Made by a program: the position numbers and the translations under genes. Below are positions 35,352 through 47,330 of a stretch of DNA of 64,000 bases, piece after piece. Under the pieces are notes generated by a model. The model saw nothing but the letters and a program-made list of their open reading frames with translations, was not told where the DNA came from and ran no database searches. The stretch is from Bradysia coprophila. Lineage: Eukaryota > Arthropoda > Insecta > Diptera > Sciaridae. The stretch's first letter is position 1; every line of letters starts with the position of its first letter. The stretch is taken from contig NW_023503608.1 in assembly GCF_014529535.1 (NCBI RefSeq), forward strand, positions 1 through 64,000. The letters run 5' to 3'.

Positions 35352-37661
35352 GGCATAGCCTATTGATTATTATCGAAGACAACAGAGTAGGTTAAATATG
35401 CTGCATGATATCACTGATCACCACGCTAAATGTCGTTGTAGATTTCGATTGGGTGTTGCTTGGGCGTGCTGCCACCCATGTGATCAGAGTCTTTTGTCTC
35501 TTTTACGTTTCCTTTTTACTGTTTTATTTCTAGGATTTTGCAAGCGAGTTGGTGTGACTATCCGGTGCGTGTTAATGTGAGTCAATTTAGTTTTTATTTA
35601 ATTTTTGTTCTTTTTTTTGTTTATTTTCTTCTACTGTAACCAAACTCTAACGTCTACTTTCCGTCTATATAGTTCGTTTTTGACACGACTTTTTCTCTTT
35701 TTATATATGTCGTTTAATTAATTTGTAAATTTGCTATTTTTTGTTTTTCGCGCAGAACATTTGTATAAGGATCCTCCTTTTTGTTCTTAATTATTGAATA
35801 AATTGAAATTGAAATTGAAATTGAAATGTCGGAACAGATAAGGTTCACTTGAACCTGATCTGAAAATACCAGCGATTCCCGAAGGGCCTTTTAATTTTTG
35901 TATAGACAAACGGCAACGAAGGGCCTTTTCAAAAATTTCTTCATACAACGCCCGAAGGCCGAAGGGCTTTTTTTAGCCAGTGCGGCAATGAAAATACCTG
36001 CACTTGATATGATCAATTTCGATCTGAAACTAAAGCAATAATAATAAATCAACCTAAACTGTAACCTGACCCCACAGGATTGAATAAAACCAAGTTCCGG
36101 ACAGGTCACTTTTTTTAAATTTGCCGACATTGAACTTTTAGATAAAACCGTTTTTTGGACGCAGTTGACCTCGGTCGATCTATTCTGAGCTTTTGAATAT
36201 ATCTCTATCTCTTTTCGGTAGTGCTGATTTATTGAAATGAATCCGAATTTATTTGTCGAAATATACACCCTTAGAACTGGTATTTTCAAAAAAAAAACAA
36301 TTAAAACGGGACAAGCTAAAGATTTTTATCAAAAAAATAAATTATTTATGTTACGTCTGTTACGATTTCAAAAATCCTGTTGGTTTCCTAACATCTCGAA
36401 AAAAACAAATTGTTCAAGGTCAATGGCGCGTAGTTAGTGTATCTTAACTACACACTCGTTAAAGTATTTATCTTTTCTTAATAACAGGCCTATAACAATT
36501 TTTCAAATAAATATATTTTTATCGTAAATTTTCATGAACCAAAACGAATTTTTAAACGACTAAAAATCAACACTTAAAATGTAATTGCCATAGTCATTCG
36601 GAACTCATTTATTACCTTTGTTATAGTCGACGATATTAGTATTAAAAAACCATAACTGCCAACCACCACAAAGGTGTTTACATCTTTCTTATGTTTCTCG
36701 TTTTTTTGTGTGTTTAAATGTTAGCGCCCATCTACATTCATAAATTTTTATTCATCCATCCAAGCATTTAAAACTGATTTTTTCCTAGTTCCAATTCATT
36801 GAGAAAAAACAGCCAAACAATTTATCAAATTTAAACGTTTGAAAAACATTTTCTTCTTAATACACATGTTTTGCCGCCCGTTATACGGAATATTTATCGT
36901 CTTACAGCAAAGTCTTCAGTCTTCTTTTCTGACGTTGTTTTTTATTTTCACTGAATCATTCGACAGTCATTTGTCATCCGATCTTATTTTTATTATTATT
37001 TTATGTATAATCATTGAATGACTGATCAGAAACGTGATAAGCAACATTTTTTATGGCATAAGTGTGCGACACGTCATTTTGTTGATGTTCATCGATCAAT
37101 ACACAAATCAATCGAACCCATTTCTGGGTTATTATGAGCAATACATCGCATCCGAAGACAGAAATTCGTGCTCACTCATTTGAATAATTTATGTTCGGCT
37201 AACATTTGAGCTATTAAAATACTTTTGGAGATTAGACATGATAAACGTTTGATGAAATGAGTGTGAACAAATATCAATTTTAGGATTATATTTTTTTGAC
37301 GAGGGTACCTATATCTTATAAAAACAAAGCTGATCAGTAGTGCAACTTCTAGTCGATCTTTGTTAATTCCTGCTACTTCATAGTCGCGTACGCGTGTTTC
37401 GTTGTTGATTTTATTTGACTACATTTTTTAAGGTTTTTCAGTGTTGGTCAGTTTCAGAAATTCGTCATGGATTAATGAATACTTAATGTTACTTTAAACG
37501 AAAGAAGTAATAGATTTAATGATTAAATCACTATAGGTGTGCCAGTTGTAAAATGTTTGCACATAGTCGTAGATATTTGAATATAATGTTATAGCTGTCC
37601 TCAAGAATTCTTAGTGTTTAAATGCCAGTTGTTCAGGGTTAATAGACCAATTTTTGAATGT
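35352..37661. other. Intergenic, no gene recognised
   Basis: AT-rich sequence. A short cluster of cgaagggcc phrases at 35,878-35,970 is locally GC-rich and partly repeated. Frames at 35398-35580 and 35891-36437 show no domain signals. Confidence 0.4.
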
Positions 37662-37669
37662 CTATACAA

Positions 37670-37873
37670 CAGGGCATATTTTACGAAAACATGTTTCTCA
37701 AGTTTTTGAAAGTTTCCAAAATGTTTCTTAAAGTTTTTTAAAGTTTCTTAAAGTTTCTTAAGGAAACTTTTCTAGAAACTTTAAGAAACTTTGAGAAACT
37801 TTAAGAAACTTTTCAGAAACATTTTGGAAACTTTTAAAAACTTGAGAAACATGTTTCCGTAAAATAGGCCCTG
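37670..37873. mobile_element. Outer foldback MITE (CAGGGC ends), split from its right TSD by a nested insertion
   Basis: The ends are cagggcatattttacg and cgtaaaataggccctg, with an interior of aaactttaagaaa-type palindromes. The left target repeat ctataca a is at 37662-37669. Its partner lies at 38009-38016, beyond a second element. CAGGG ends and an 8-bp duplication are hAT-like. Confidence 0.8.
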
Positions 37874-37874
37874 C

Positions 37875-38002
37875 CAAAGCACCTAGCAGTCATTGTTAAA
37901 GTCATTGCAAAATTACCATTAAGGCTGCTAATGATATTAATGGTATCAAAATACTACTCTATTTGACGTGTAAAAATCTCTATTACCCTGCTAGGTGCTT
38001 TG
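37875..38002. mobile_element. Inner MITE (CAAAGCACCTAG ends), copy 1
   Basis: The ends are caaagcacctagc and gctaggtgctttg. It is flanked by a 7-bp repeat, gccctgc, at 37868-37874 and 38003-38009, made by duplicating the right terminus of the outer element. The interior (tcattgcaaaattaccatta, tttgacgtgtaaaa) matches the copy at 40433. Confidence 0.82.
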
Positions 38003-38016
38003 GCCCTGCTATACAA

Positions 38017-40005
38017 ATGGATCTTAGGTCATTCGATATTTAGAATAGAAAGCGAATGAAGGAAAATCATCTTGCTCAGCCAGGGATTTGAACACCTTTA
38101 AATAAATTAGGGATAGCTCCTATGACTGTTTACCAGATGACAAGCATATCACCAACATCATTATTGAATCCATTCCTTCTTGATCTAAAAATACCGTCAC
38201 CAGACAGACATGAAATCTGTCACTTCATTTGTTGTAACATTTATTTTCTCTATATAAGTTAATCGTTTATATATTTACTTATCGCCGTCGTTGCTGTTGA
38301 TAACAGATGTTATAGCTGTCTACAAGAAAATATTTGTCTCTCTCAATATTATCGTAGCGTTGGTGAAACAAAAGCGGCCCGTGATTAGAAAAGGTAAAAT
38401 AACGTCTTTATTCAAGAACAGCAAAAGACAGAAATGTTCCAAAGCTAAATTGATTCATATTTATGTGAATGCTAGACTCATAGACAACGATAACAAGTTT
38501 CTATTAAACTTCATCTTTTACCCATTTATGCCACTCAGCATCATAATATGCAAAATTTGCAAACTTTAGATGCCTTGTGGCATAAAACGTTGTATGCAAC
38601 TCGATGCAAAGTACTTTATTAGGCTCTAGATGTGTAATTATGACACCCCGGTTGCAAAAATTACTATTACAAACGGGAAACCAGAGGTTAAATCTATTAC
38701 TTCTTTTATTTAAAGTATTTATTTTTTTTATCCTCAAACAACATCATTTTGCTATATTAGAAAGCACTAGCTAGAAATCAATTAATTATTGTCACTTTAC
38801 GACGTAGGAGATAACAGATTCGATTTCGAAAAGGATAAATTCATTCATATATATTATATATACGAATATATGTGTTACATGCGCTGATGTTTTCAATAAA
38901 ACCATATACCTGTTATACCTACATCTACCCATTACATTAAACTTTTATCAAGCGTACAATGGTTACGATTTCATTTCAAAAGCAGCAGTCTTGCCGACAT
39001 CTATCGAACGATAGACAAATTTTAGACGAACGAAACAGTGAAAATAGTTCATGCACATTTTGGTTTGTAATATTTTTCATTTCATTCAAATGAAATAAAG
39101 TTAGAAAATTCAAACATGGTTCGTCAAATTTTATGGTAAATCATTCACATTCAATCATTTATCGATTCGCTTCAATTATTATGTTCCTTGAGATAATATT
39201 AGGCTATATGGTAATCGAAGGTGAACTTTAGATATTACGAGAGATGGATTCTGGTGTACGTACATATGTTATTAGAGAGAAACCAGTTATGTTTCAACAA
39301 AAACATGATAAAATTCTGATTAGAAAAATCTATCGAATGTATCTTAAAATAAAAACAATTAATTCCAATGGTTCAATTCCATCGATCAACAAGCATTCAA
39401 TAATTTATTTTACTAGTGGTACACACCAACTATTAAGTACCTCACAACAACAACAAAAAAGTTGCTGCAATCAAAACCAGTTTTTTACATGGTTACAGAA
39501 AGGCATTCATTACATTTAAAAAAAATATGCAAATTTGCAGGTTGTCATTAACATACTGAATCGTATGTATACAAACTACGTTCACGCTCCTTCCAATCGT
39601 GTAACATTTGTTTACTCTTTTCTCTTGTATACAATGATAATTGCAAGAAGTACATATTTTAAGTACATGCTTGTGTAGGTCATTGCATATGCGCATAAAT
39701 TGATCACCATTGACTTAATAAATATGTAAGCCATACCTGTAATTTTAGTACGCATGATAAGGCCATGCAATGAAATTTGATGTTAAGATTGCACAATGTT
39801 TGATGAAGTCTGTTTTCTAAAATAAAAAGACGAATGTGATTCGATGCTCTAATTTGCATAATCCTAAGACAAGCAAAAGTAGCTGAATAATTGAAATGTT
39901 TCAATTTTTGTTTTCATTTAAATTCAAACACAAATTAGCCGCTCTGTGGTGTTGAAAGTTACACTAAATATTGACAATGCCGAGTGAAATTGATAACATT
40001 AGCGA
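38017..40005. other. Intergenic with copies of a dispersed repeat
   Basis: No gene is recognised. Sequences at about 38,215-38,306 and 38,690-38,820 carry the phrases aatct(g)ttacttc and gataacaga. These mark a dispersed family also seen at 45.55, 50.5 and 56.0 kb. A phrase near 38,590 (aaacgttgtatgcaactcga) recalls the 6.8-kb duplication. Confidence 0.4.
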
Positions 40006-40083
40006 TATTTTATTCAAAAACGTGGGGTAAAGTTAACTTTACTGCACGGATCCAAAACTTTACCTCAAGTTTTTGAATAAAAT
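40006..40083. repeat. Hairpin-forming inverted repeat
   Basis: The left arm tattttattcaaaaac is followed by ggtaaagtt. The right arm is aactttacctcaagtttttg then aataaaata. The two arms (about 30 nt each) surround a short loop containing ctgcacggatcc. Confidence 0.7.
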
Positions 40084-40432
40084 ACCATTTCCATCATTTG
40101 CCCCATTGTTAAGCAATGTACTATTACAACTTACTAAAGTATAAAGGTAAAATAAATGAATCTGTTACTTCGGTTGTCCTGTCTAAAATATTATCTAGTT
40201 ATTCTTAATGTTAAATTGCTTCGAACTTTCACCGAAAGATGTCGGAATGAATTTTCATCAGAAAATAAAATATGTTCCCTTAAAACATTACAAAAATAAA
40301 CAAAATTTTATGCATGAAAACTGTAAAGACGATATGAGAAATTGAGAATTTGGAAATAAAATTTTTGTTTTATATGCCCAACAAGATTTGAACCATGGAA
40401 ATCTTGCTTATGAAGAAAGCGTACTACGAACC

Positions 40433-40615
40433 AAAGCACCTAGTATGGTAATAGAAAAAAAATAAAGTAGTACTTTAATCGAAGTATGCGAATATTTCCA
40501 TTTTTTTCTTAAGGTCATTGCAAAATTACCATTAAGGCTGCTAATGGTATTATTGGTATCAAAATACTACTCTATTTGACGTGTAAAAACTTCTATTACC
40601 CTGTTAGGTGCTTTG
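40433..40615. mobile_element. Inner-type MITE (CAAAGCACCTAG ends), copy 2
   Basis: The ends caaagcacctag and ttaggtgctttg extend to ggtaatag/ctattacc. A 7-bp target repeat, tacgaac, lies at 40426-40432 and 40616-40622. The right half is nearly identical to the copy at 37875. Confidence 0.85.
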
Positions 40616-40803
40616 TACGAACCAAACCACAGGACTGAACAAACATTTTATTTGCAATTTCGAACCGTTCTTTGCATTCGGCTCATATACCTCCATGCGT
40701 GTGTGAGTAACGGTGAATCAATTCATTCGATTCACATCACAAGATAGATGTCACATTTGGTTGTAATCGGACCGAATGACACGTAGGGGATAATGCTCGA
40801 GCA

Positions 40804-40938
40804 GGCACGCCGGAAAGTGCTAAAAGAGTCGAGGAATACCTCCAAATAAAGCTCTAAAAATCATAAGTCAAATATTTGATTTTTAGAAATTTATTTCGAG
40901 ATATTCCTCGACTCCCTTAGCACTTTCCGGTGTGCCTA
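40804..40938. mobile_element. Foldback MITE (AGGCACGCCGG ends)
   Basis: The left arm aggcacgccggaaagtgcta and gagtcgaggaata is matched inverted by tattcctcgactc and tagcactttccggtgtgcct. The loop is AT-rich. No clear target repeat was found. Confidence 0.8.
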
Positions 40939-42210
40939 AAGTTGACAAGTTGAGGCTCGAGCGTTCAGTTTAGACACACTACCAAAAACAGAAGAAAAAT
41001 GGTCCATATTTAGGTACATAAATCTGCCAGACCAAGGCATGAACACACAAACTCACGTCACGAATACTTAATTGGGACCTTAATTATCACGTATTTGGTT
41101 TCACATTTAGTAAATTAATTGATTTCTACAATGATTTTTCACATTTAATTTACTTCTGCAAGGCAAAACAAAACAAACACGATACACTTTCTGTTAATTC
41201 AACAACAGTGACACACAAGCAGCTATATTTAAACGAATCATTACACTATTTATAATGAAAATTTGGTCTCACTTCTTCGAAATTAGGTTTTATTTTGATG
41301 AAATTAATTAAAACACAATTTTTCTAACACGACGGACATTTTGTTTTCACAATACTTGTATGGTGGCCGACTGCGATGTTCGAATTTCTATTGTAATTAA
41401 GGATAACCACAATAATATTGAGATTATAATCACAAGCGTTTCATTCGAATGGCGACATAGTGTTTGGTTTGTATCAAAACTGAAGATTCGGAACCACTTA
41501 ACACAGTCTTCGGATAATTTTTAATTAATTAATTATCTATAGTGTTTGATGCAAAGTCTTTTTCATTTGTTTTCACATGCATTTTGCAATATAAGAGAAC
41601 TTCAACCAGAAATCACCGTTTAATCTCTAACAAAAACAGATCGATATCGCCAAAAAAAATCGGCAACAAATTATTTCCACTTACTCACTTTCTTGTCGAT
41701 CAGTCTTCTATAAAACACTTCCTCTTATGTCAAAGCTAAATTTCGTAAAAGGAAGATGATCGTATTACTTCCTGTTGAACTTCATGTTGAACATCAAAGG
41801 AAAATATTTTTTGGCGATCGCCTTAAAGATTTTTGTAGTTAGATTTTTAATAGATTGTTGCAATATCTTTTTCAACCGTGCGGCGTAAATAACCTTATTT
41901 TCTCTATTCAAATGCGGTGAGAAGAAGGCGTTTTGTTGACGCTCCCGCAGTTGACAGTTCAGTGAGAACATTTTTTCTCTTCATTCTTTCACTTCATTCC
42001 ATCATTATCTTTCATTTTCATTAAACTAAATGCAAAACTAACGTGTAACGTGGTTGACGCATTTTTTTTGTTTCAATTTACCAATTGTGGAGAATATAAA
42101 TAGGAGGAGAGAAAGAAATTGTATACAACGTGCCTCACAATAGGATGACCCAGTCGGAGTATGGCCGATTCGAGACAATACCGAATCCTGAACGAATAAA
42201 GTCTTCATCC
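40939..42210. other. Intergenic, no gene recognised
   Basis: AT-rich, with short frames only (41542-41739 on plus, 41765-41971 on minus). No domain or splice support. Confidence 0.4.
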
Positions 42211-42218
42211 GATTATAG

Positions 42219-42421
42219 CACGGCAGAGTAAAAGTAACCCTGGCAGGAGCGGTTCATTATTGAAAAGTCAAATGAGGGACCTAATGCACTGTATGAAAAT
42301 GAACTCAAATGAACACTGACATAAGTTGAAAAATTTAATTCGCAAAATATATAAGACTACTAGATAATTCAGGTCCCTAGTCAAACAAGCGCTCCTGCCT
42401 GGTTTACTTTTCTTCTGCCGT
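42219..42421. mobile_element. MITE, CACGGCAG-TIR family, copy 3 (complete)
   Basis: The copy runs from cacggcagagtaaaagtaac to gtttacttttcttctgccgt, with subterminal ggcaggagcgg and gcgctcctgcc. It is flanked by perfect 8-bp repeats, gattatag, at 42211-42218 and 42422-42429. This is the best preserved of the three copies and defines the family limits. It has no coding capacity. Confidence 0.88.
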
Positions 42422-42429
42422 GATTATAG

Positions 42430-43950
42430 ACAATCCATAGGTCATACTTATATTGCTTATTTTCGTAACCATTGCCAAAAACAAAAATACACGTCTGTGA
42501 GAGATCAAGGTGTACTCGACTCAGATTAAGAAACTAACACGAAAACTGGACAATTTTCGAATTTGTCATACTTTTCGATCTAGATTAGATCATGGTTCAT
42601 TTCTACAATCGATCTCGATAACAGTTGTAAAAGACTGTTATCAATTTGTTCTGTTGTCCTTACAGAGGATGAATGTCCTCTGACAATTAATTCTACAATT
42701 ATAATTACCCTTTAAAATTGTCACAATAATGAATAATTTTTTTGAAAGGCTCCACCTATTATTTTGAACCTATGAATTGATGTCCACAACCATAATTTAA
42801 CAAATCGTCCTGTTGCAAATTATAGGTATTTTTTTCAATGTTGCAATTTTCAGGTAGTTTTAGTTTGTAATTTATCACAAATTATCAGTTTCCCGTTTAA
42901 TTATAACTCGTAGTTCGGTATACCTACCACACACACATTACATACCATTTTGTCTATCTAATTGGCCTTCTAAATTCGCTAAGCGGAGCTTAGAATTAAT
43001 TAAATATAATTGAATGTTCAATTTAACAACCACGTCGTCGCGCTAACATGCTTTATGTCCGTCTGAATTAGTTAAAATTGGCTACAACCTGTCATAAATG
43101 GCTGAAATGGCTAATAATAGCAATAGAAACAATCAAATTTGAGGACTTTCACTCTAAAGTCCAAATGTTTTTGTAATTTTATGTTAACCACACGCGGAAA
43201 AAAATCATTTTATCAGCAAACATAAAACACGTAAATAATTTGAAACGCCTTTTTCGTGTTATTTTGTTATACAGCATTAAAACATGTATTATAATGTAAC
43301 CGCAAGCAAGCCAGTTTCAATGTTAAAATCCCCATTCATTTTCTCTATGGAACGTCGACGATTTCTATTGGTTGAAAATGCTATTGGTTCGGCAATTAGA
43401 GAACCGCATCAAAATGGCTACGGTTTAAGGAAAATGTGAAGAGATGTTGGAGAACCGGTGTGTTATATTGTTTTTAAATATTTTATTGAGAGCTATTATG
43501 ATATGTGGTAAAAATTTGAATACATTAAACATACCGTAAAGGGCTGTAATTTAAGGGGATGAACATATTTGGACATTAAGATTTCCATAATTCCTAAAGA
43601 ATCCGAATGTCTATGAGACATCTCGCTATAACCTTCGCACACTATTCTATCTCCCTCCTTCATATCCTTCAACAAAATCCTTCTCTCACCAAAAATTACT
43701 TAACATCCTATTTGAGTCCTATTTTTACAGAGGATAGCATGGCATTCCGTTAAAGAACTGTACACAAATTACTTACAGCATTTGGAGTAGGGATCAAGGA
43801 TTTCTTGCGGTCCATACAAAATACCATTCTGTGCCTTAGAATCATAATTCGACGTATTTCGTCACTGCACCTACGATCGAAAAGTGATTGCTAAGAAAAG
43901 CTGAAATTGTTGTAATGTTTTTGTTTTGTTTTTCGTTTAATTATGATCCT
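42430..43950. other. Intergenic, no gene recognised
   Basis: AT-rich DNA without recognised features. Confidence 0.4.
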
Positions 43951-43952
43951 TA

Positions 43953-44197
43953 CGGCACAGAAAACGTAGTTCGTGACTCGTGACGAAAGCAGATATTTTT
44001 TTCAGTACACGTCTTAAGCTTTAGACTCGGCTTAAGACTAGTCCTGAAAAATTCTACTTTTCGTCAATTGTGACGAAATAGTATTTTTCGTACCAAGTCA
44101 GGAAATGACGATTTCTCGCTTCGCTCGTAAGGAAAACTTAGGACTGGTGCTGAAAAAATCCATTTCCTGTCGAGGTACGAACAACGTTTTGTGCATC
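43953..44197. mobile_element. Complex foldback element
   Basis: The ends gcacagaaaacgtagttcgt and acgaacaacgttttgtgc are inverted. Nested internal inversions follow: gtcttaag/cttaagac, ttcgtcaattgtgacgaa and gcttcgctcg. Non-coding. Confidence 0.65.
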
Positions 44198-44451
44198 GGA
44201 CAACTGAAATAGACAAAACACATCAATTTACTTGAAAACATACACACTTCACATTCACCATATTAAATTTAATCAATCGTATAGTCATAGAATCGGATGC
44301 ACAAAGTACTATTTATTTATGGAAAAATCGTATGATAGTGGGGTGTGTGTATACAATAACTAAAAAAACGTATGCAATTTGTGTATAACCACTAAGGATT
44401 TATTAGACTTAATTAATAAGCTCGAATCAAAGATCCTATTTCGTCTTTTAA

Positions 44452-44573
44452 TACAATCGCTAAAACGAACTGGTGTGCATACGTTATTTTGCACCAGCTG
44501 GTCCTATTTGGAATTGTATGTGACCAGCTGGTGCAAAATAACGTATGCACACCAGTTCGGTTTAGCGATTGTA
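44452..44573. mobile_element. Near-perfect 50-bp-arm hairpin MITE with TA flanks
   Basis: The arms caatcgctaaaacgaactgg through tgtgcatacgttattttgca and ccagctggtc are mirrored almost exactly by gaccagctgg...tttagcgattg, leaving an ~20-nt loop. The element is bounded by TA on both sides, as in Tc1/mariner-type insertions. Two overlapping frames on opposite strands translate the same arms. Confidence 0.85.
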
Positions 44574-44937
44574 GTAATAAAATCTGATATACTTTAGTCA
44601 ATAGCTAATAGATCATATAATACTTTCATATGTACCATCGATTGAGTTCATTACTTGATTGTAAGATGTTACATAGCTTTGAAAATTGGGTTAGGCTCTT
44701 TTAAATAAAACCAGAGGCTTGATTACAAAAAAAAACCAATACGTTTTGCCTTTTGCCGTTCATGTAAACCTATTGTTTAAAGTACAAACGGAGAGAAAAT
44801 TGAGTGGTTTTTCCATTTGTGGAAATCAAGACTTAGAGAAACGACTAGTCATCTGTCATCGAGAACGATAACAACAATAAACGATGAGCTATAGCAAGTG
44901 TTCTCTTCAAGAAGAAACAGCTTACACAAATGAAGTA

Positions 44938-45060
44938 ACAGTAACTTCAAGCATGAGTGGTACTAAATAGAGTACTGAAACTTGACAAACTGTCACACTG
45001 TAAAAATAGTATACTCTTATGGCGGCTGTCGACTATGATCACTTTTGCTTGAAGTACGTT
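44938..45060. mobile_element. MITE, AACGCACTTCAAGC family, copy 1 (diverged)
   Basis: The ends gtaacttcaagcatgagtgg and cacttttgcttgaagtacgt, and the interior tactaaatagagtactgaaa and cactgtaaaaatagta, match the better-preserved copy at 47331. Confidence 0.7.
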
Positions 45061-45545
45061 GATAGAAGACGAAAGACATATTTTGTTTACGCATGTTGCT
45101 CTCTGTCATTAGTTCAGACAAGCTTATTTCAACTGTTCGTGTCCAGCCCACTGTCTTCTTTTTTCTTCTCAAGGATTTAAGGATTCATGTTATTTCACAG
45201 TATGTAATTCGATAAAGTTGGGACTTTTCTGCTTAAATCCGCAACGAGCTCGGTTACTGTTGGACTGTAGACGAAAGTCCGATCCAAGAAAATTAGATTT
45301 CGAAAATGCTTTGGCCTGCACAGCTTTAGGAAACTACGTTTCGTAGTTTTTAAGACGATAACTGATGTTGATTTGGAAATTCTAAACTTCACTAGACCCA
45401 GAACATTTTCGTGAATGCTTTTACTTCAAACACACTCCTTTTTTAACTATTTTCCACTATCTCTTTTTTAATGAAGTTTGAAATCAAATCTAGGTACTGC
45501 CTTTGAGGAAAATATAAAAATATTGAGGAAATAAATAGAATTAGT

Positions 45546-45757
45546 AGTCTCTTTTAACCTGTTACAGACGGAAAGCATATGATCAGTATTATTATCTGGT
45601 CTATTACTTCCATCGATCAAAGTATTTTTAATCTGTTACTTTCAAATCTTGTACTTCAATTTTTTTAACATGCATTTTACGATATAAATGACCATATTAC
45701 CGAGAGCTTATCATTATTTTTGTCATCGTTATCGGTAACAGCTGGATAGCCGTATGT
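45546..45757. repeat. Dispersed repeat, GTTACAGACGG...GTTATCGGTAACAG family
   Basis: The phrases cctgttacagacgg, caaatcttgtacttcaattt and cgttatcggtaacag align along about 210 bp with 56004-56215 in the last long intron of the zinc-finger gene. Shorter relatives lie near 38.2, 38.7 and 50.5 kb. Confidence 0.75.
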
Positions 45758-45790
45758 AACAAATTAAGGATTATGTCGATATTATTACAT

Positions 45791-45956
45791 TACACACACG
45801 GAACTTTGAAAACCGACACATTTTCTGTTTCTGTGTTCTGTGTTTTACTTGAGTTTCTGATTTCTCTATATAAAAATACATGCAAAATTCACAAAAAAAA
45901 AAAACAGTAAACCACGAAACAGAAAATGTGTCGGTTTTCAAAATTCCGTGAGTGTA
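45791..45956. mobile_element. Foldback MITE with ~39-bp ends and TA flanks
   Basis: The left arm cacacacggaactttgaaaa, ccgacacattttctgtttc is matched inverted by gaaacagaaaatgtgtcgg, ttttcaaaattccgtgagtg. TA borders both ends. The minus-strand 99-codon frame across it is incidental. Confidence 0.8.
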
Positions 45957-46214
45957 CCTCATTTTTTGTTCATTTTCTATACACTTTTTACACCAAACCT
46001 GACCTCGAGTAGAGCTCGTATAAACACAAAATTTTATGTGAACTTTCGCTCCGATTCCACTGTGATGCAAACAATTTTTTTATGCTGCTACGTATATCTT
46101 TAACTTCGAAAAAATGCACACATTTTCAGAGATTTTCCTTTTTGCTGGTTTAATAATAATTAATAAATTTAAAGTCACAATAAATTAGTTGGCCATTATA
46201 AGTATCAAACTGAA

Positions 46215-46915
46215 TTAGGATTGATACTCAATTCTTTCCTTATTAAATTCCTTATTGCCATTAGCATTTGTGTCCGACCTTTCAGTTCTATAAAATAAGC
46301 TAGTACCACCATTCATGGGCACGAATTTATCAATATTAACATTATGTGTCATAGCCGCCACTTCCTGGTTTGTCTTTGCCAATTCGATTAGTTTCTTGAA
46401 CAGCTGTTCGTCACTTTCCAAGGCAATATCAAAATCTTGCCACGACACAAACCTAAAGTCCTCCGGATCAATGTGCTCTCGAGCGAAAATGTCCAGTAGA
46501 AATTTCGAGTCAAATGGCTGAACGTTATTGTATCCGGCTGCTCGTTTCGATGATGTCATTATTTGATCGTACCATTGTTGAGCTCGTACTTCGGGTGAAT
46601 GTGAGTCTTCCACCTAATGAAATTGTTGCATAATATTTTACCAAAAAAATGTACGACTAAATTGAACTCACAAACTGATCGCGTCGTCCTATTCTCGGGA
46701 CATTCTTTGACGATTTTAAGAAGAAATTATCGAAATCACTTGAACGTCGACCAATTCGTGGAATATTTTTCGATACTACAATTGCAAAGGAAATTAATTG
46801 AGACCATGCATAGAATGTAACAAAATCTATTGAAACCTTTCAAGAAAAATCCAGGTGTGTCATTGCAGGTCACCATGCACAGTAAACCCAGTAAAAGAAT
46901 TATTTTCGGCAACAT
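46215..46915 (-). CDS. Small secreted protein, unrecognised
   Basis: There are two exons on the minus strand: 46915-46874 and 46613-46215. The product is about 146 aa. The first exon encodes a signal peptide (MLPKIILLLGLLCM). The second starts V-E-D-S-H-S-P-E after a TTTCATTAG acceptor and runs to the stop. The mature protein is acidic and polar, with no cysteine in exon 2 and motifs such as RAQQWYDQIM, FREHID-like turns and QDFDIALESDEQLFKK. I recognise no family. The donor is uncertain: CATG/GTGACC (46873) keeps the frame, as does a later CATG/GTCTCA near 46,804, which would add about 27 residues. A TATA box lies about 75 nt upstream of the ATG, giving a complete compact gene. It probably acts outside the cell. 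Confidence 0.65.
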
Positions 46916-46990
46916 TTCTTTAAAAATGAATGAATGAATGATAGGTCAGCTCTTCACAAATGTAATGACGGTTCATGGTACCTCCAACTC

Positions 46991-47000
46991 TTTTTATATA
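46991..47000 (-). promoter_or_regulatory. TATA box of the small secreted-protein gene
   Basis: On the minus strand the sequence reads TATATAAAAA, followed by AGAGTTGG. It is 76 nt before the ATG, a spacing that puts transcription start about 45-50 nt before the ATG. Confidence 0.6.
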
Positions 47001-47330
47001 TAAATTGTTTGTCCCGCATTATTCCAATTTAATTGAAAAATTTGTATGGAAACAATGTTCTCGTACATATTCATATGGGTCTGACCTACCTTTAGTCTAA
47101 TTTTATGTTCTTATTTCTCAATTGATTTTTTTTTGGCTGAATTTGTAATCGAAACTTTTATAAAAGTTCAACTTCGATGTATCCAGAATTTTGTAATATA
47201 AAACTTATTTCTCTTAATTCTCTGATTATTAGCTTGGAAATATTTAAATGCTAAGTTGTGCAGTTTAATGCCATCTGTTATCGACCACTACAGCAATAAT
47301 AAACGACTAAGGTAAAAGATTTCTGAAATC

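Noticed and set aside
45771-46070. Minus-strand 99-aa ORF
   Set aside because: It runs across both arms of a foldback MITE, and the repeated peptide (ENVSV-like) reflects the inverted ends.
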